Source: Perilla frutescens
Lineage: Eukaryota > Streptophyta > Magnoliopsida > Lamiales > Lamiaceae
NCBI GenBank assembly: GCA_026008535.1
Contig: BRKX01000014.1
Span: forward strand, 4,897,001-4,961,000
Direction: 5' to 3'
DNA length: 64,000 nucleotides
Part shown: one piece after another, positions 46,522-58,863 of the stretch
How the letters are laid out: every line of letters begins with the position of its first letter
Numbering within the stretch: position 1 is the first letter of the stretch
Notes under the pieces: generated by a model
Told to the model about the DNA's origin: nothing
Seen by the model: only the letters and a program-made list of their open reading frames with translations
The model's database searches: none
Made by a program: the position numbers and the translations under genes

Positions 46522-47168
46522 TAGGGGTGGGGAAAAATACCGAAATATCGAAATACCGCACTTATCGTACCGAAAAAATATCGAAAATGTCGAATTTTCG
46601 GTATACCGCAATTTTCGGTACGGTATGATACCGTATCGATAATTTTCGGTACGGTATCGATATGAAATTTGAAAATTTTCGGTATACCGAAAATTCGATA
46701 TACCGCAGTATTCGGTATATACCGATATTTTCGATATATAACGGTATTCGGTATACCGAATTTTTCGGTATATACCGATAGTTCGGTATATACCGGTATG
46801 TCGGTATATCGGTATATATCAATATTTCGGTATATATCCGTATTTCAGTGTATCGGTACGGTATGTGAAATCCGTTATTTTCGGTATACCTTAAAATTTC
46901 GGTATTTTCGATATACCGTGAAAGTTAGGTATACCTTGAAAGTTCGGTATGTTTGGTATACCGTGTAATATCGGTACGGTACAGTATACCGAAAATATCG
47001 GTACGATATCAATATCTATTATGGCGTATACCGAAATTTCGGTATACCAAAGTTCAGTATACCGAAAGTTTCGGTACGAGAACGGTATGAAATTTTTCGA
47101 TATCGAAATTTCAGTACAGTATACGGTACGGCGTGAAATTTTCGGTATGCCATACCGACCCACCCCTA
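46522..47168. mobile_element. hAT-type element made of TTCGGTATACCG-like repeats
   Basis: The ends are TAGGGGTGGGGAAAAATACC and, reversed, TAGGGGTGGGTCGGTATGGC. GGGAGAGC (46514-46521) and GGGAGAAC (47169-47176) form an 8-bp duplication with one mismatch. Nearly the whole body is made of variants of TTCGGTATACCGAAA, a palindromic unit. Open frames rich in Tyr, Arg and Ile in several phases result from this repeat. Confidence 0.85.
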
Positions 47169-47176
47169 GGGAGAAC

Positions 47177-47960
47177 TACAATTTTGGGACTGTGGAAATA
47201 CATAATTATAGATAGATGCATAAAAATAATTTCTAATTTATATTATTCACAAGCATCCCACCAAAATAACAAATTTGAAACGAGGACGAGAAGCAGATTA
47301 TGTTCCAATCCTATAAACAATCATTGCAATTCTCACATACTTTTCAAATGTGTTTTTAAGTTTATGCTTTGAATTTGATTCGATTTTTGAAAATAGATAG
47401 TCGAACCATGAGGGACTTGAAGAGATGAGTAAGGTAGCGGTTGAATTAGCAATTTTTATTTTTTTTCTAAAAATTTGAGGATGTTGAATAAATTCAAATT
47501 AAAATTAGTATCTTAATTTTAGGTACTTAACCAGATTTAAAATAGTTGCATGAAAGTCGGGGCATTTTGGTAAGTACATGAAATCATCTATTACACTAGT
47601 GTGTGACACTATTAAATTTATAATTGCATAATAGTTTTTGTAAAAAAAAATATACAATATTTAATTTTACAATTTTTAATTATGGCCAATTCTTCCCAAT
47701 TAGGGTATATATATTTTTTTAATTATCATTTTTTGAACCAATAATTTATTATCATGATTGATTTTTTCATAATTAGAAATATTATTTTTTATTCATTTTT
47801 TTTGTTTATAAATGTTGATTATGGTTCATTATGTTATAATCATTTTTAAATGAATACTAAGAAATTAATTGAAACACTACAAAATTAAACTAGAGTATGA
47901 ATATAGTAACGTTGCTTGCAAAATATAATAAAAGAAAGATCGTTTAAAATAAAAGACAAT
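47177..47960. other. Gene-free stretch
   Basis: AT-rich. 47595-47890 contains CTTCCCAATTAGGGTATATA text that resembles the MITE family of 29332, in degraded form. No gene is supported. Confidence 0.4.
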
Positions 47961-47972
47961 TGAATTTGCAGT

Positions 47973-49151
47973 TCAGACGCACATGTAGGGACCAGGGTGA
48001 GCCCCCAAGGGTCCAACAGTGAAGAGCTGAAAAGGCGACGTCGTATTGGTGGGGATGGGTTTCAAGAGAGAGTGGCGGACTTCGTCGAAGTAGTATTCGT
48101 CGATGATGGGGCAGTCGGGTCGGGGCGACGAGACTAACAAGACCTTGCACTTGTGGGCCCCCCACGTCGTCACCTTCTCCGGCATGAACGTGAAGCTACC
48201 TTTGTTGTCCGTCGTCGTTTCTTCTTCCCAACCTCGCTTTGTGTTGTTGCATTGCAGTTTCACCACTGCCCCTGCACCACGTCAACCATCTTCAACGTTA
48301 ATATGAAGGGTTAATTACGATTAAATACATAAATTTCGATATGATTTGTAATTTAGATTCTAATTTTGAAATGTTGTAATTAAAATAAAATTTTGCATTC
48401 CTTCGCAAATTAGACATAATTAGCAATAATATGAAAATGAAATACAATATTTCATACATATCTTTATTGTACTGATGAAATTCAAATTATGATCATGCAT
48501 TCATGCTATATATTTATACAATTTTGCAATATTTCATTTTATTTATAGGTTTATGTTCGTTGAAAAATTTGAGGGTGTTTATTTTGCAAAAAAAAAATGC
48601 AAGATTGTGTTTTATCTGCAACATTTCAAATTCCGTTCTAAATTGCAAATAGTACCAAAAATTTATTTATTTATTTAATCATAATTAACCTAATATAAAT
48701 GTATAGATAGATGAATAATGTTTATCCTACACGCTTATCGTAAATACGTACCTAGTGTTATTTGGTTTTGAAATGATGATTCACATGATGTCAAATTCAA
48801 ATATTAGGTGTTAATGGAGGTGTCCATTATAAATGTGTAAAGTACATTTCTCACTCTCTCTATATATATATATATATCAAAGAACGGGAAGTTACCGGGA
48901 AGAACATCGGATTTAAAGACTGAGCCGGGACCCCCTTCCATCACACAAAAGCGGCAATACACATAGCCTTGAACAGCCACCTTCTTTCTCGGTGGTGGCA
49001 TAGGTGGGTGGCTGGGTGGAGGCGGAGGGGCGCCGTCGTGGTGGTGGGGTGGTGGTGGAGGATAGGGCGAGTGATGTGCACCGTAAACCCCGATGGAGCT
49101 GCATACTAGCAGAGAAAGGCCCAAGAAATTAGACAAAGAAGCAAGAGCCAT
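47973..49151 (-). CDS. Proline-rich Pollen Ole e 1/extensin-family secreted protein (2 exons)
   Basis: Exon 1 is 49151-48896 and exon 2 is 48271-47973. The donor is CCCG|GTAACT and the acceptor GTGCAG|GGGC, a phase-1 intron, giving 184 residues. Residues ~1-24 are a signal peptide (SNFLGLSLLVCSSIGVYG). A proline/histidine-rich stretch follows (YPPPPPHHHDGAPPPPPS, ~29-55). Then comes the Ole e 1-type domain: VQGYVYCRFC, GAVVKLQCNN, GSFTFMPEKV, HKCKVLLVSS and a C-terminal SPFQLFTVGPLG. The spaced Cys residues are those of the family. Members are secreted cell-wall proteins of pollen, pistil or root. The sequence cannot tell the tissue or exact role. All expected parts are present and there is no stop, so it looks functional. 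Confidence 0.93.
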
Positions 49152-49190
49152 TGCACATGCATGGTTTCAATTATGTATGGGGAACACTAA

Positions 49191-49197
49191 ATTTATA
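49191..49197 (-). promoter_or_regulatory. TATA box of the Ole e 1-type gene
   Basis: TATAAAT on the - strand lies about 40 bases before the start codon, which implies a very short leader. Position and sequence are plausible, but it is not confirmed. Confidence 0.5.
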
Positions 49198-49199
49198 CA

Positions 49200-50490
49200 T
49201 CTCGGAAGAGGCAGAATAAGAGATTTCATATCACATCATTATTTTTAGTCCAAGTGTTTACATGATATGGAGAATCGCTCGTATGACCTCGTTTTTCTGA
49301 CGAAATAAATACAAAATATCAATTTGATCTATATTTGTGCATGGTATGTTCAAGAGGTCAAATATCATTTTTGATGATCACTCGAAAGTGGGGCCAAACT
49401 CTGATAATAACACTTTATAAATACACAAACATATCATATATTGTGAAGTAAAAATGAGGTGTAATATGAATATAATATAGATATATAAGATCTAATCGTG
49501 TGGATCCCGGCATTTGATGGTGGTGTTAACTGTGTGTGTGATAGCTTTTTTTGTAGTTGAAGATATGTAAGCTGGCATTTGCTGGTCTGCTTCGATATCT
49601 GGATATGAGGAAGTACATTGCACGCAATATATATGCCGCTGGAACTTATAAGAAACTCATCGCGCTAGCTGGGTTTAATTAGTTTTGTTTTTCACAAATT
49701 TAAATATTTAATTACACATCCATCTATGCATATATTTAATATATGTACCATCGTACGCATTTATGCATAGTATCAATAAAATGATCACATTGTTTTGACT
49801 CCCTACTTTAATTAATTCTTTATGGGTCGTCTCTTGTACATTGTACTTCAGATGTACATAAAGTCTTTTATTATATGAAAAAATATATCACTTGTACTAC
49901 TGAAAAGTATCATATCTGTCTAATACTAAAAAGTATCAAGATTCTTTTACTGAAATTAATTTAAAAATAAAAGGACGGTGACATTTTTGTAATTATTACT
50001 ACATATATTTATTTGGATTGAAAAAAGTATCACTTCTAACACTAAAAAGTATGGTAAATTTCAGTCTGACAGTCTGACCCTATTTAATAAAGTCAGGTGG
50101 AAGACTTTGCAATTCTTTAATTATTTGGTTTCCTTGTGCTTGTGATTTTTTCTCAACTTAATTATTTTCACAAAATTTATTTAGGAATGGGAAGAAAATC
50201 TTGGTTGATGAATTTAAGAGGCATTTTAATTGTTTCTAATTGAATTATTATCCCAAATAATTTGATAAAACTATTGGCCTAGCTAGAAAATATATCATTG
50301 TCACGGAAGTTTAAGAATTGAATGAAGATTCTATTTAACAAAACAAACTTTAAAAAGCATCATTTGGTTTGGCACACAAATAGAATCCAATATTGATAGA
50401 ACGTGCATGTGACGCAACACGTGAAGAACTGTAATATATATGATGCTTTATAAGTAAAAATAATATATTGCCCGCCAAATGACAATATAT
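49200..50490. other. Gene-free stretch with TIR-family remnants
   Basis: 49830-50100 has TTGTACTTCAGATGTACAT and repeated CACTAAAAAGTATCA units, related to 36678-38451. No gene is supported. Confidence 0.5.
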
Positions 50491-50737
50491 ATTACTTCCT
50501 TCATTTCGTTTTATTTATTATTTTAAATTTTTTATCAAAAATTAATAATTAATTTTGTGCATAAATATATTCATCCCTTATTCATGTCACAGAATCTTAT
50601 TCAATTATATTTTTCTAAAATAGGATTTGTGATAGAGTAAAATTAGAGAAAGATTGTGTAAAAATATATAAAACAATAAATATTTTGAGAAAAAATAACA
50701 AAGTTAAAATAACAAATAAAATGAAACAGATGGAGTA
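50491..50737. mobile_element. Stowaway-like MITE
   Basis: TATTACTTCCTTCATTTCG at the left pairs with the reversed right TATACTCCATCTGTTTCATT; both continue TTTTATTTRTTATTTTAA. TA flanks. About 245 bp. Confidence 0.78.
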
Positions 50738-51034
50738 TATCAAAATATACATTAATTTGATTGATTTGCTTTACTTATACATAAAAAGACTTGGTCTCAC
50801 ACAATTTGTAACATCCTAAATTCATTAATTCATTAATTTTAAAAAAGAAAATGTGCAAATAGCTCTTTTGACTATTACTTGGGGACCTTATTGCCCCTTC
50901 TTTTACTATTTTTAGCTCAAATAACTCCTTATATGATAAAAGTTGGACCATGTAGACTCTTTTTTTGGATAAAATAGTTAATGGTGTTAGAAAAATCACA
51001 CTAACACACTTAGATTTTTCACATATAATACACA

Positions 51035-51065
<31 letters not shown>

Positions 51066-52057
51066 ATTCTACACATTAATGAACATTAATTTTATCATAT
51101 AGTTTATTAAATTTAACTTCTTCCATTTTTTATTTTTTTTCTAAATATAGTTAAACTTTTTTTTTCTTAATGCGTTGTTAGAATTTTATTTATGATCATG
51201 TATATCCTATATATATATGTATGTATATATATAGAGTTGGGTTCCAGAAAGAAACATACCCCATGTGAGAACCGAGAACCAATCTCAGCCACAATTTTGC
51301 CTATTTGGACGGCCAAGATCTGTTCCAAAATTAAAAAAAATGCGGTGTCATAATTGTAATAACGTCCAACTTCGCTGCCCTTGAATCTTAGTAAGGGTAA
51401 AATTGAAATTTCAATGTATATGTGATTCACGCGTGTGTTTTTCAATTTAGGGTTTTAGCATTGTTATTCCCTATTTTAGCACTGTCATGACTTATTTTAA
51501 CACTAACATAACCCTTATTTAGCATGACAAGAAACTCCCAAACCAGCTTTCTTTTTGCGAAGTACAATTTCACCATCAACTCCTCTTCGTGTCTAGCCAC
51601 CCTCTGTCATCGTTATACATATATCATCATCATGAAGACATTGGGATCTGCAAAAAAAAAAAAAAAGATTGGACATTGACACATTAGGTTTCGGTTTGAG
51701 TTTTGCAACTTTTTGCGATTGGATTTTGATTTTTTTTTTCAATTCTACGATCTTCAAAAAAAAAAGGATTGGGTTTATATTTGAGTTTTGAAATATTTTG
51801 TGAATACTTGTTAAACAGAAACTTTAATTTGTATGTATAATTTATTGCTCTTTAATTTACTTGTCTTTTATTTATTTCAATATAGTATTTACGCCATTTA
51901 TTTTTCTCAAGCATGATGAATGCAATAAAAAAAGGTAATTGTACTTGAAACAGTGCAAAAAAAAGGTGCTACACTTTATAATTTTGAATGAGATACAATA
52001 CTATAGATCAAATCACGATAGCTTAGCGATCGTGATAAGTTGATTTGTAAACATAAT

Positions 52058-52345
52058 ATTTTAGCACTGTCATGACTTATTTTAGCACTGTTATGATTTA
52101 TTTTAGCACTAACATGACCCTTGTTTAGCGTTTTCTTAGCACTGTCATGGCCTTTTAACATTGTCATCAAACAAATTAATTATATTTGGATTCCTATTTT
52201 AGCGCTGTCATGACCTTTTTTAGCACTGTCATGACTTATTTTAGCACTAACATTGTCATGACTTATTTTAGCACTGTTATGGTCTTTTTTAGCACTGTCA
52301 TGACTTATTTTAGCACTAACATGACCCTTGTTTAACATGACAATT
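52058..52345 (+). repeat. Left subterminal minisatellite (TTTTAGCACTGTCATGACTT)
   Basis: The 20-base unit and close variants recur about ten times here, with an outlying group at 51463-51530. The orientation is opposite to the array at 53096-53345. Confidence 0.9.
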
Positions 52346-53095
52346 GTTTAGAATCCTATACTAATCAATAAACCAATCTTACTAACATATTCAGAAAAAT
52401 GAAATTCCACCATTTTTTCTCACTTCATTTGCTATCTTCTGCTTCCACAATTTAAAGTCAATATCATCTCTTAACAATGTTTTTTTTTTCTTTCTTTCTT
52501 TTGCAAAAAGTCACAACAAACTCAATGAAGCTGCCCACTTAATGTATAAACGGGGATCATCATCATGTAAACTTATAAGGTTGAATTCTTAAGGACAATG
52601 AGACATGAAAAATGTATAAATTGATAATCATATTATGTGTGTGCAGGCATTGTCACACACATATATGTAGGTGATTAAGATTTACCCACAAATCCCACAA
52701 TTTTGTGTGATGGACATTACCCTGCAATCTAAATTTTAATTCTTCTATATTTTATTAATTTCGTATGCTAATTACACAAATGTCATGTAAGGAAATTTTT
52801 TTATTTTTTTATTTTTTAGAATTAGAGACCGATTATTTGCTAATTGAAATTCAATGCTGTTTTTATAATTATTATTTAAATTTTTGTTATCAAGTTACAA
52901 AGAGAAATATGGGTGATTTACATTATTGTTTCTAACAATAATATTCATTCGTTATTTAAAATTTGAAATCATAAGTAGTTGATGAAGGATGAGTTGAGAT
53001 TCATTTAACTTGTGTCATAAATCTGTTGGCTACAACAAAAATTTATTTGTAATTACAATTAGATGCCATAGTTTCATTGACAGTAGATAAAACAG

Positions 53096-53345
53096 TTCAC
53101 AGTAGTGCTAAACTAGGTTATAATAGTGCTAAAATAGTTCACAGTAGTGCTAAAGTACTGATAGTGAAAAATTGTAAATAACAGTTTAATCAGCTTCGTC
53201 AACCTAAGTGCTAAAATAGTTCACAGTAGTGCTAAAATAGGTTACAACAGTGCTAAAATATATCACAGTAGTGCTAAAGTATATGGTAGTGCTAAAATAG
53301 TTCACAGTAGTACTAAAATAGGTTACAACAGTGCTAAAATAGATC
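53096..53345 (-). repeat. Right subterminal minisatellite (TTTTAGCACTACTGTGAAC)
   Basis: On the - strand TTTTAGCACTACTGTGAAC alternates with TTTTAGCACTGTTGTAACC, about eight units. It shares the TTTTAGCACT core with the left array, in inverted orientation. Confidence 0.9.
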
Positions 53346-53529
53346 ACACACGGAATGACGATTGTGTTTGGGTGCAAATAATTTGGATCCCACGCCTATC
53401 AACAATTGCTACAATAATGGCCTTGGTTTTGAGATTAATTATCACACACACACACACACACATACTACCATTTAATTTGTTGCTAGTATTTCTTCCAAGC
53501 AATTTCTTGGAAGATATATGGTAATTAAT

Positions 53530-53950
53530 TAAGATAAATTGATCAAGCACTGTTGTCGCGGCTCCTCCCGGCGCAAGCTCATGGAGCATTGGAACCACCT
53601 GCAACATATTAGGGCGCTTGGAGGGGAAATCGTCGACGCACTGCAACGTGATCTCCAAATACCTCACCATCTCCTTCACTTGCTCACGAGCTTCTTCTTC
53701 TTCTTCTTCTTCTTCTTCATCATCATCTTTATTCACATTCCCACACAACAACTGCCCATCTATAACCTCCATCCCTTTTCCCTTCTCTCACCTTCATCTT
53801 CACCCACCCCACCAAATTCGTGTCCCCGAAATCCTCCTTATCCATCGGCCTCTTCCCCGTCAGCAGCTCCAACAGAATCACTCCAAATGAGTACACATCT
53901 CCCTTCGCCGTGCACCGGAAGCTCTGGTAATACTCCGGCAGCACGTACCC
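53530..53950 (-). pseudogene. BRL2-like: C-terminal fragment of a BRI1-like 2 (BRL2/VH1) receptor kinase
   Basis: On the - strand from 53950 the sequence reads GYVLPEYYQSFRCTAKGDVY, SFGVILLELLTGKRPMDKED and NLVGWVKMKVREGK (kinase activation-segment end and C-lobe). One extra base then shifts the frame, and the reading goes on as MEVIDGQLL, an expanded acidic run (DDDEEEEEEEEE), VKEMVRYLEITLQCVDDFP and SKRPNMLQVVPMLHEL. This is the C-terminus of BRL2-type leucine-rich-repeat receptor kinases, which act at the plasma membrane in vascular patterning. LRR, transmembrane and catalytic-loop parts are missing. Homology starts abruptly at the Gly-Tyr-Val of the activation segment. It lies inside a TIR element, so it is a captured fragment and not a functional gene. 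Confidence 0.9.
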
Positions 53951-54195
53951 CAGTGAAGGAAAGAGATGAAGTAAATGAAAGAGATTGCAAAGCAAAGAAA
54001 GATCGGGCGAAGAAATTGAACGTAAATAGAAAATAATTCATAAATTATAAAAATAACCCCAGTTTACTAATATTATAATAATGCCACCGAAAATTTGAAT
54101 CTTGGATACATATCTTGGCCGTTCAAAAAAGGAAGATCAATGAATCTGATTGGTTCTCAGTTTTCACAGGGAATGTGGTTCTCATATGATCCCAT

Positions 54196-54196
54196 A

Positions 54197-54251
<55 letters not shown>
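54196..54251. repeat. (TA)n microsatellite
   Basis: About 25 TA units at the right edge of the inner TIR element. Confidence 0.95.
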
Positions 54252-54256
<5 letters not shown>

Positions 54257-56180
54257 CAGAGTTGTGCAACAGTTCTTTTTCCTCCCATTTACATGGGTAT
54301 TTTTGTCATTTTCTAATATTATAATTTAAGATATTATTTAATGAAATTGATGCTATAACATCTATTTTCCATAATTACTTTTGCGTGAGTTAATGGTAAT
54401 TTATTAATACAATTTTTAAGAATCAATCCATAAAACACACCCGTCTAAATGGATTGTTTATGCCTATAAATACTTGGGGTTATATAGTCAAATCTTAAAT
54501 CCAAGTTCAGTATTATTGATTGTTGATCCATTTTTCATCGATAATTAATTTTCATCTTTTTTTGTTAATTATTGGGATGGTTGTGTGATTTAGTTTTGCT
54601 GGTATAATGATATATACATGTAAATACCTATTTTTTCTTTATGATGAACTATAATTTGATGTTATTTTTTTAAATTGTCAGTATTGAAAGGTTATTTTTA
54701 TAGTTATGTAGAAATATTCATATTAATATTGGTCCAATTATACTTTGATTTAACACTAAATTGCAAAATTATTAGTTGTGCACCTATATATTATTCCTAT
54801 TGATATATGTCCAATAAAATATACTTAGCCTATTGATTGCTCTATTATGCATTGTGCATTTTATTTTATTTTATTTTATATGAATTAGTTTGTGCTATTA
54901 TAGTATTATCAAATAGATGAAATTAATAGTGTAAAATCAAGTTTAAATGAATACATATTTGTTAACAATTAAAAAAATAACTCATATTTCTAATACAATT
55001 TCACATAATGCTAGAAGTTTTGAATTGTAATGAGAAATTTGGATAAGTTTGTTGTAGTTATTATTCTTGCACAATATGGAGATGAATTCAATGAATTTAC
55101 TCCTGTTCATTTTATTATTTATTAGTTTTAAAAGCTAGGAGCAATCGTCTTTTTTTCCGTTTGTTCTATTTATATTGTTATTTTGAGTTTAAAATTATAT
55201 TAGAAAAATATTTTTGAATTAGATTTGTTTATTTTTTGTATTTATTTATTTTAATTTAAATATTTATCGATTTCATATTATATATATTTAAATAATATTT
55301 CAATAATTAAATATACATAAATATATAAAAAACAATTAAATATATTAAAAATTTTAAAAATTTAAATGTATTTGAGTTTGCAATTTTAAATATATGAAAT
55401 ATGTTTTAAAGAATTAAATATTTTTTTTTTCAATAAATTATTCCACCTCGAAGAACCGATAAATATTGTTTGGGATGAACAAACTATAAATTTAAGAAAA
55501 CAAAGAGATTAACTTTTTTTTAATATCTCATTTTTTATGCTCTTTAATGGATAATGTTTATGCTCTTCAACTATATAGTACATTATAATTATTTTATATT
55601 TATAACTTAAAAAAATACATATTTTATCCGTGTATCGTACATGAGTTATTCTAGTTGTATTAACATTGAGATTTCGATGTAAATTAAACTAGTATTTCTT
55701 CTCTGTAATGTAAGAGTATAAATTATTTATAAATACAAATACATAATTTCAAAACTTTTGAGCTTGGGTAATAAAACACACACACACACACACACACACA
55801 CGAAAGCGAAGTATATATAAATATTCCACATCTAATGTAACAAATTTTTGAATATAAGACAACATGAATCAAATAATGGGTTTATGTATTAGACTTGTAA
55901 GAGTAAATATATTGTGCATGTGCAATTAATTAGTGTACAATATTTTTTTTATAATATTTATAACACAATTCTATCAGATTTATTTATAAAATAATTAACA
56001 CTACTAAATAATGTTATAGACATGCATAAATTAAAAATTAAATGAATGAAATATTATGAGAAACACATTTGAATTGACAAATAATTAAAAATGAAAAAAA
56101 TGAAATAAAATATTTAGTTCTTTCTAAAAAGAACTTATGAACTTATAATAATATTTATTTTTAAAAATACTTAGTGTGAT
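54252..56180. other. AT-rich DNA inside the outer TIR element
   Basis: No gene, repeat or conserved domain was recognised. A (CA)n microsatellite lies at 55776-55801. Confidence 0.5.
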
Positions 56181-56386
56181 TATAAAGTTTGTTACTATGT
56201 GAAAAAATCGAAGTGTATGTGTGGAAATTTTTTTTTAACATTACTAATTTTTTCATTCAAAAAATGATCTACATGGTCCAACTTTTAATGTAGAGAGGGT
56301 TATTTGAGTCAAATAGTCAAGAAAAATACAATCAACCCCCTACGTAATAGTCGAGGGACTATTTGCACCTTTTTTCATTTAAAAAA

Positions 56387-58225
56387 TACTATTTTTTATT
56401 AGGTTAATTGTCTTAAAATATACATATTTTGAGCTATTTTTTGTTTTCACGCGTTTTAAGAAATATAATTTTAATAACATAAACTAGTACTTGTTTTTTT
56501 TTACTTTATTTTTAAATTCTGATCAATTAAATCTGACATGACTGCTAGAAATTTCCACATGTACAAATATCTACATTGACACTCAATTGTCTTAAAATAC
56601 ACGAACTTTGGAGTAATTTTGATTTTTCATATGATTTAAAAAAAATCAATTTTAGTTTTTTATATGCAGTAAATTTCACAATTATTATTATGAGATAAGG
56701 GTCAAATAGCACCTTCTACCATTCTCTGAGGTTCACACTGTTCCCTCATTGATAATTAGATCCAATTAACTCATAGACTTTTAGAAATGGTTCTTGCTGC
56801 CCCTCATTTGGATGATAATAATAACGGTGTTATGATGTATTCTCTCCTTCTCAATAAGATAGGTTGATTGAGATTTTCAGAATGAATAAGATAAAGATTG
56901 AAAAAACCAATTAATAAAAAAAAAACTTCCTAATATAGCCCTATTTATTTATTTGATGATAAATTCAGTCTTAATGTAAACATATTAAAATATGGATATA
57001 TATATATATATTAATAAATTAGCAAAATATATGTCTATATATATATAGAAATCAACATATATGTTATTGAGATGTGGGAGTAATTAATTTCACTATTTTG
57101 GTTGTAGCTAGGTTGGACCAGCCGAAATCACCCTTCATCTTTTGTGCCTCTCTCTTATTTCAGCAAGAATTAATTGTAAATTAATTGTTTAGATGGAACT
57201 TTTAAGAAGTTGTTGGTTGTGCGCACTTGTGCTCTAAATCTGTATAGAGATGTTGGGTTGTTTATTTCCTCCATGGGATTAAACAGAGGCTGAGGCGCGA
57301 TCAGAAGTGCACCGTACATAGGTCCATAAATTATAGATGCATCATTTTTATATTTTTATATATCTATAAATCTACTTATTGATATATTTTATAGTACAAG
57401 ACTAACTCTTTTTTTCTTTAAATTTTTCACAACCTATTCTCAGTCTCTTCGTTTCTAATTCTCTTTCTTTTTATTACAAAATTACATCCATTCAATTGCA
57501 TATATAGATAGTTAATATTATCAACACATGCTGTAATGTTTTCTTACATTTCTAGATTGCATTTTCTTTTCTAGTGTGTGATTTTTTTTTCTTAGTTTAA
57601 TTTTAGCAAAATTATAATTTAATTATTTTATTTAAAAATTTATTCTAAAGTATTTAATTAATACATATATAATCATTTGTATTCCTTAATAAAAATATTT
57701 TTTACTTCATAGAAAAATAATTTATCATTTGAATATATTAAATTATATCGAATACATAATTATTTTATTTTTTATTAGAATATGTTTACATGATATATTT
57801 ATTTTGGTACCACATTCATTTTTCTTCAATAATTTTTAAAAATATCAAAATTTAATTTTAATATGTATTTTTATTTTTTTAAAAATAAATAAATAATATA
57901 AAAATAATTATGAAATAATAATAATAAATTATTTAATCTTATTTTCAAATTATTTTCTAAATATAATAAAATAATATTATAAGACATGCTTTATGTAAAT
58001 ATACCATATATTACTTTTTTGGTTCAATGGGAATAGATAAACCCATAGAGGTGGGTGTAATGACTATTCACTTACTTTTGAGAATAATTTTTCGAGAATG
58101 ACTCCTGCTTTTAAAATCATATTAGGAATGAGAATGAATATTTTATTCTACCACACCAATAAGCTTTTTAAATTGATTTTGACATAAGTCAAAACATTTA
58201 AGAATAATTTTCCAAACAACTATGA
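56387..58225. other. Gene-free stretch with MITE remnants
   Basis: 56693-56830 has AAGGGTCAAATAGCACC and CCCCTCATTTGG text like the ends of the Mutator-type family (24043, 50847), without a partner. 56850-57050 is a diverged single-arm relative of the Stowaway MITE at 58864. 58050-58170 has GAATGACTCC...CACCAATAAGC text that, reversed, resembles 12954-13020. Confidence 0.45.
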
Positions 58226-58229
58226 TATA

Positions 58230-58660
58230 AACGTATACTCAAATCCTTGCTTCTTCACTTTTGTGTTTCATCATAATGACCCAAGTCATTTTTGAGTAGT
58301 CATCAATCATCGACACAAAATAGTTGTGACCTCCTAGAGATTGAACACGTGAATGAACCAACAATCAAAATGGATATAATCCAATGTGCCTTTCGTTATG
58401 TGAACCGTCTTAGGAAACTTGTAGCGATGAAGTTTCCCAAAAACACAGTGTTCACAAAATCCTAGAGAAAGTGACCTCGTGGCCACTGACAAAATAACTC
58501 TTTGACAAAATTTGCATCCTTCTTTCACTAATATGATCAAGTCTCATATGCCATAACTTAGTAATATCTTCCTTGTGAACTTATCGATCTTTACGTTCAT
58601 CCAAAACATCTTTCTCATTAGATTGTGGACGCTCAAATCCGACTCTTGATACTAGTTTGT
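58230..58660 (-). pseudogene. Copia polyprotein relic (pre-integrase and integrase start)
   Basis: On the - strand the reading includes LGFCEHCVFGKLHRYKF and KGTLDYIHFDCW, then SMIDDYSKMTWV in other frames. These are the conserved gag-pre-integrase zinc motif and the integrase core start of Ty1/copia elements. Frameshifts and stops interrupt it, and no LTR was found next to it. Confidence 0.88.
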
Positions 58661-58863
58661 TAGAGTAAAATTAAGAAATATACATAATTTACGTGGTCCA
58701 CCAATATTGTATTAGTTACCTCCATGAACCAGGAGAAATGAATTTTATTATAATCATAGATGTTAATAGGGCATGATATTTATAACCACAAAACCCTAAC
58801 AGGCTAGGATTGAAAACCCTAAGAGACTAGGCTTAATTAGGAAATAAGTCTAAACATAAAATC
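58661..58863. other. Gene-free stretch left of a MITE
   Basis: AT-rich sequence that resembles a retrotransposon leader (GGTCCACCAATATTGTATT at 58696). No coding content. Confidence 0.35.

Larger units (their letters stand above)
51235..54200. mobile_element. Inner Pack-MULE-like element carrying a kinase gene fragment
   Basis: The left CATGTGAGAACCGAGAACCA and ACGGCCAAGATCTGTTCCAA pair with, reversed, ATATGAGAACCAC...CTGAGAACCAATC and ACGGCCAAGATATGTATCCAA (about 54060-54195). The arms then carry minisatellites with TTTTAGCACTG in opposite orientation (52058-52345 and 53096-53345). A fragment of a receptor kinase gene lies between the right array and right TIR. Edges lie in TA repeats, so a target duplication cannot be read. 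Confidence 0.75.
50847..56377. mobile_element. Outer Mutator-like TIR element, 9-bp target duplication
   Basis: The left end GAAAATGTGCAAATAGCTC pairs with the reversed right end TGAAAAAAGGTGCAAATAG. Pairing continues over about 190 bases (GACTATTAC, CTCAAATAACYC, AAAAGTTGGACCATGTAGA). TTTAAAAAA lies at 50838-50846 and 56378-56386. The 5.5-kb body contains another TIR element (about 51235-54200) and AT-rich DNA but no transposase. The end sequence resembles that of 24043-24965. Confidence 0.78.

Noticed and set aside
46562..47215. Several Tyr/Arg/Ile-rich open frames on both strands
   Set aside because: All are readings of TTCGGTATACCG repeats.
53344..53995. Functional receptor kinase gene
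   Set aside because: Only the C-terminal part is present, with a frameshift and an abrupt start inside a transposable element.
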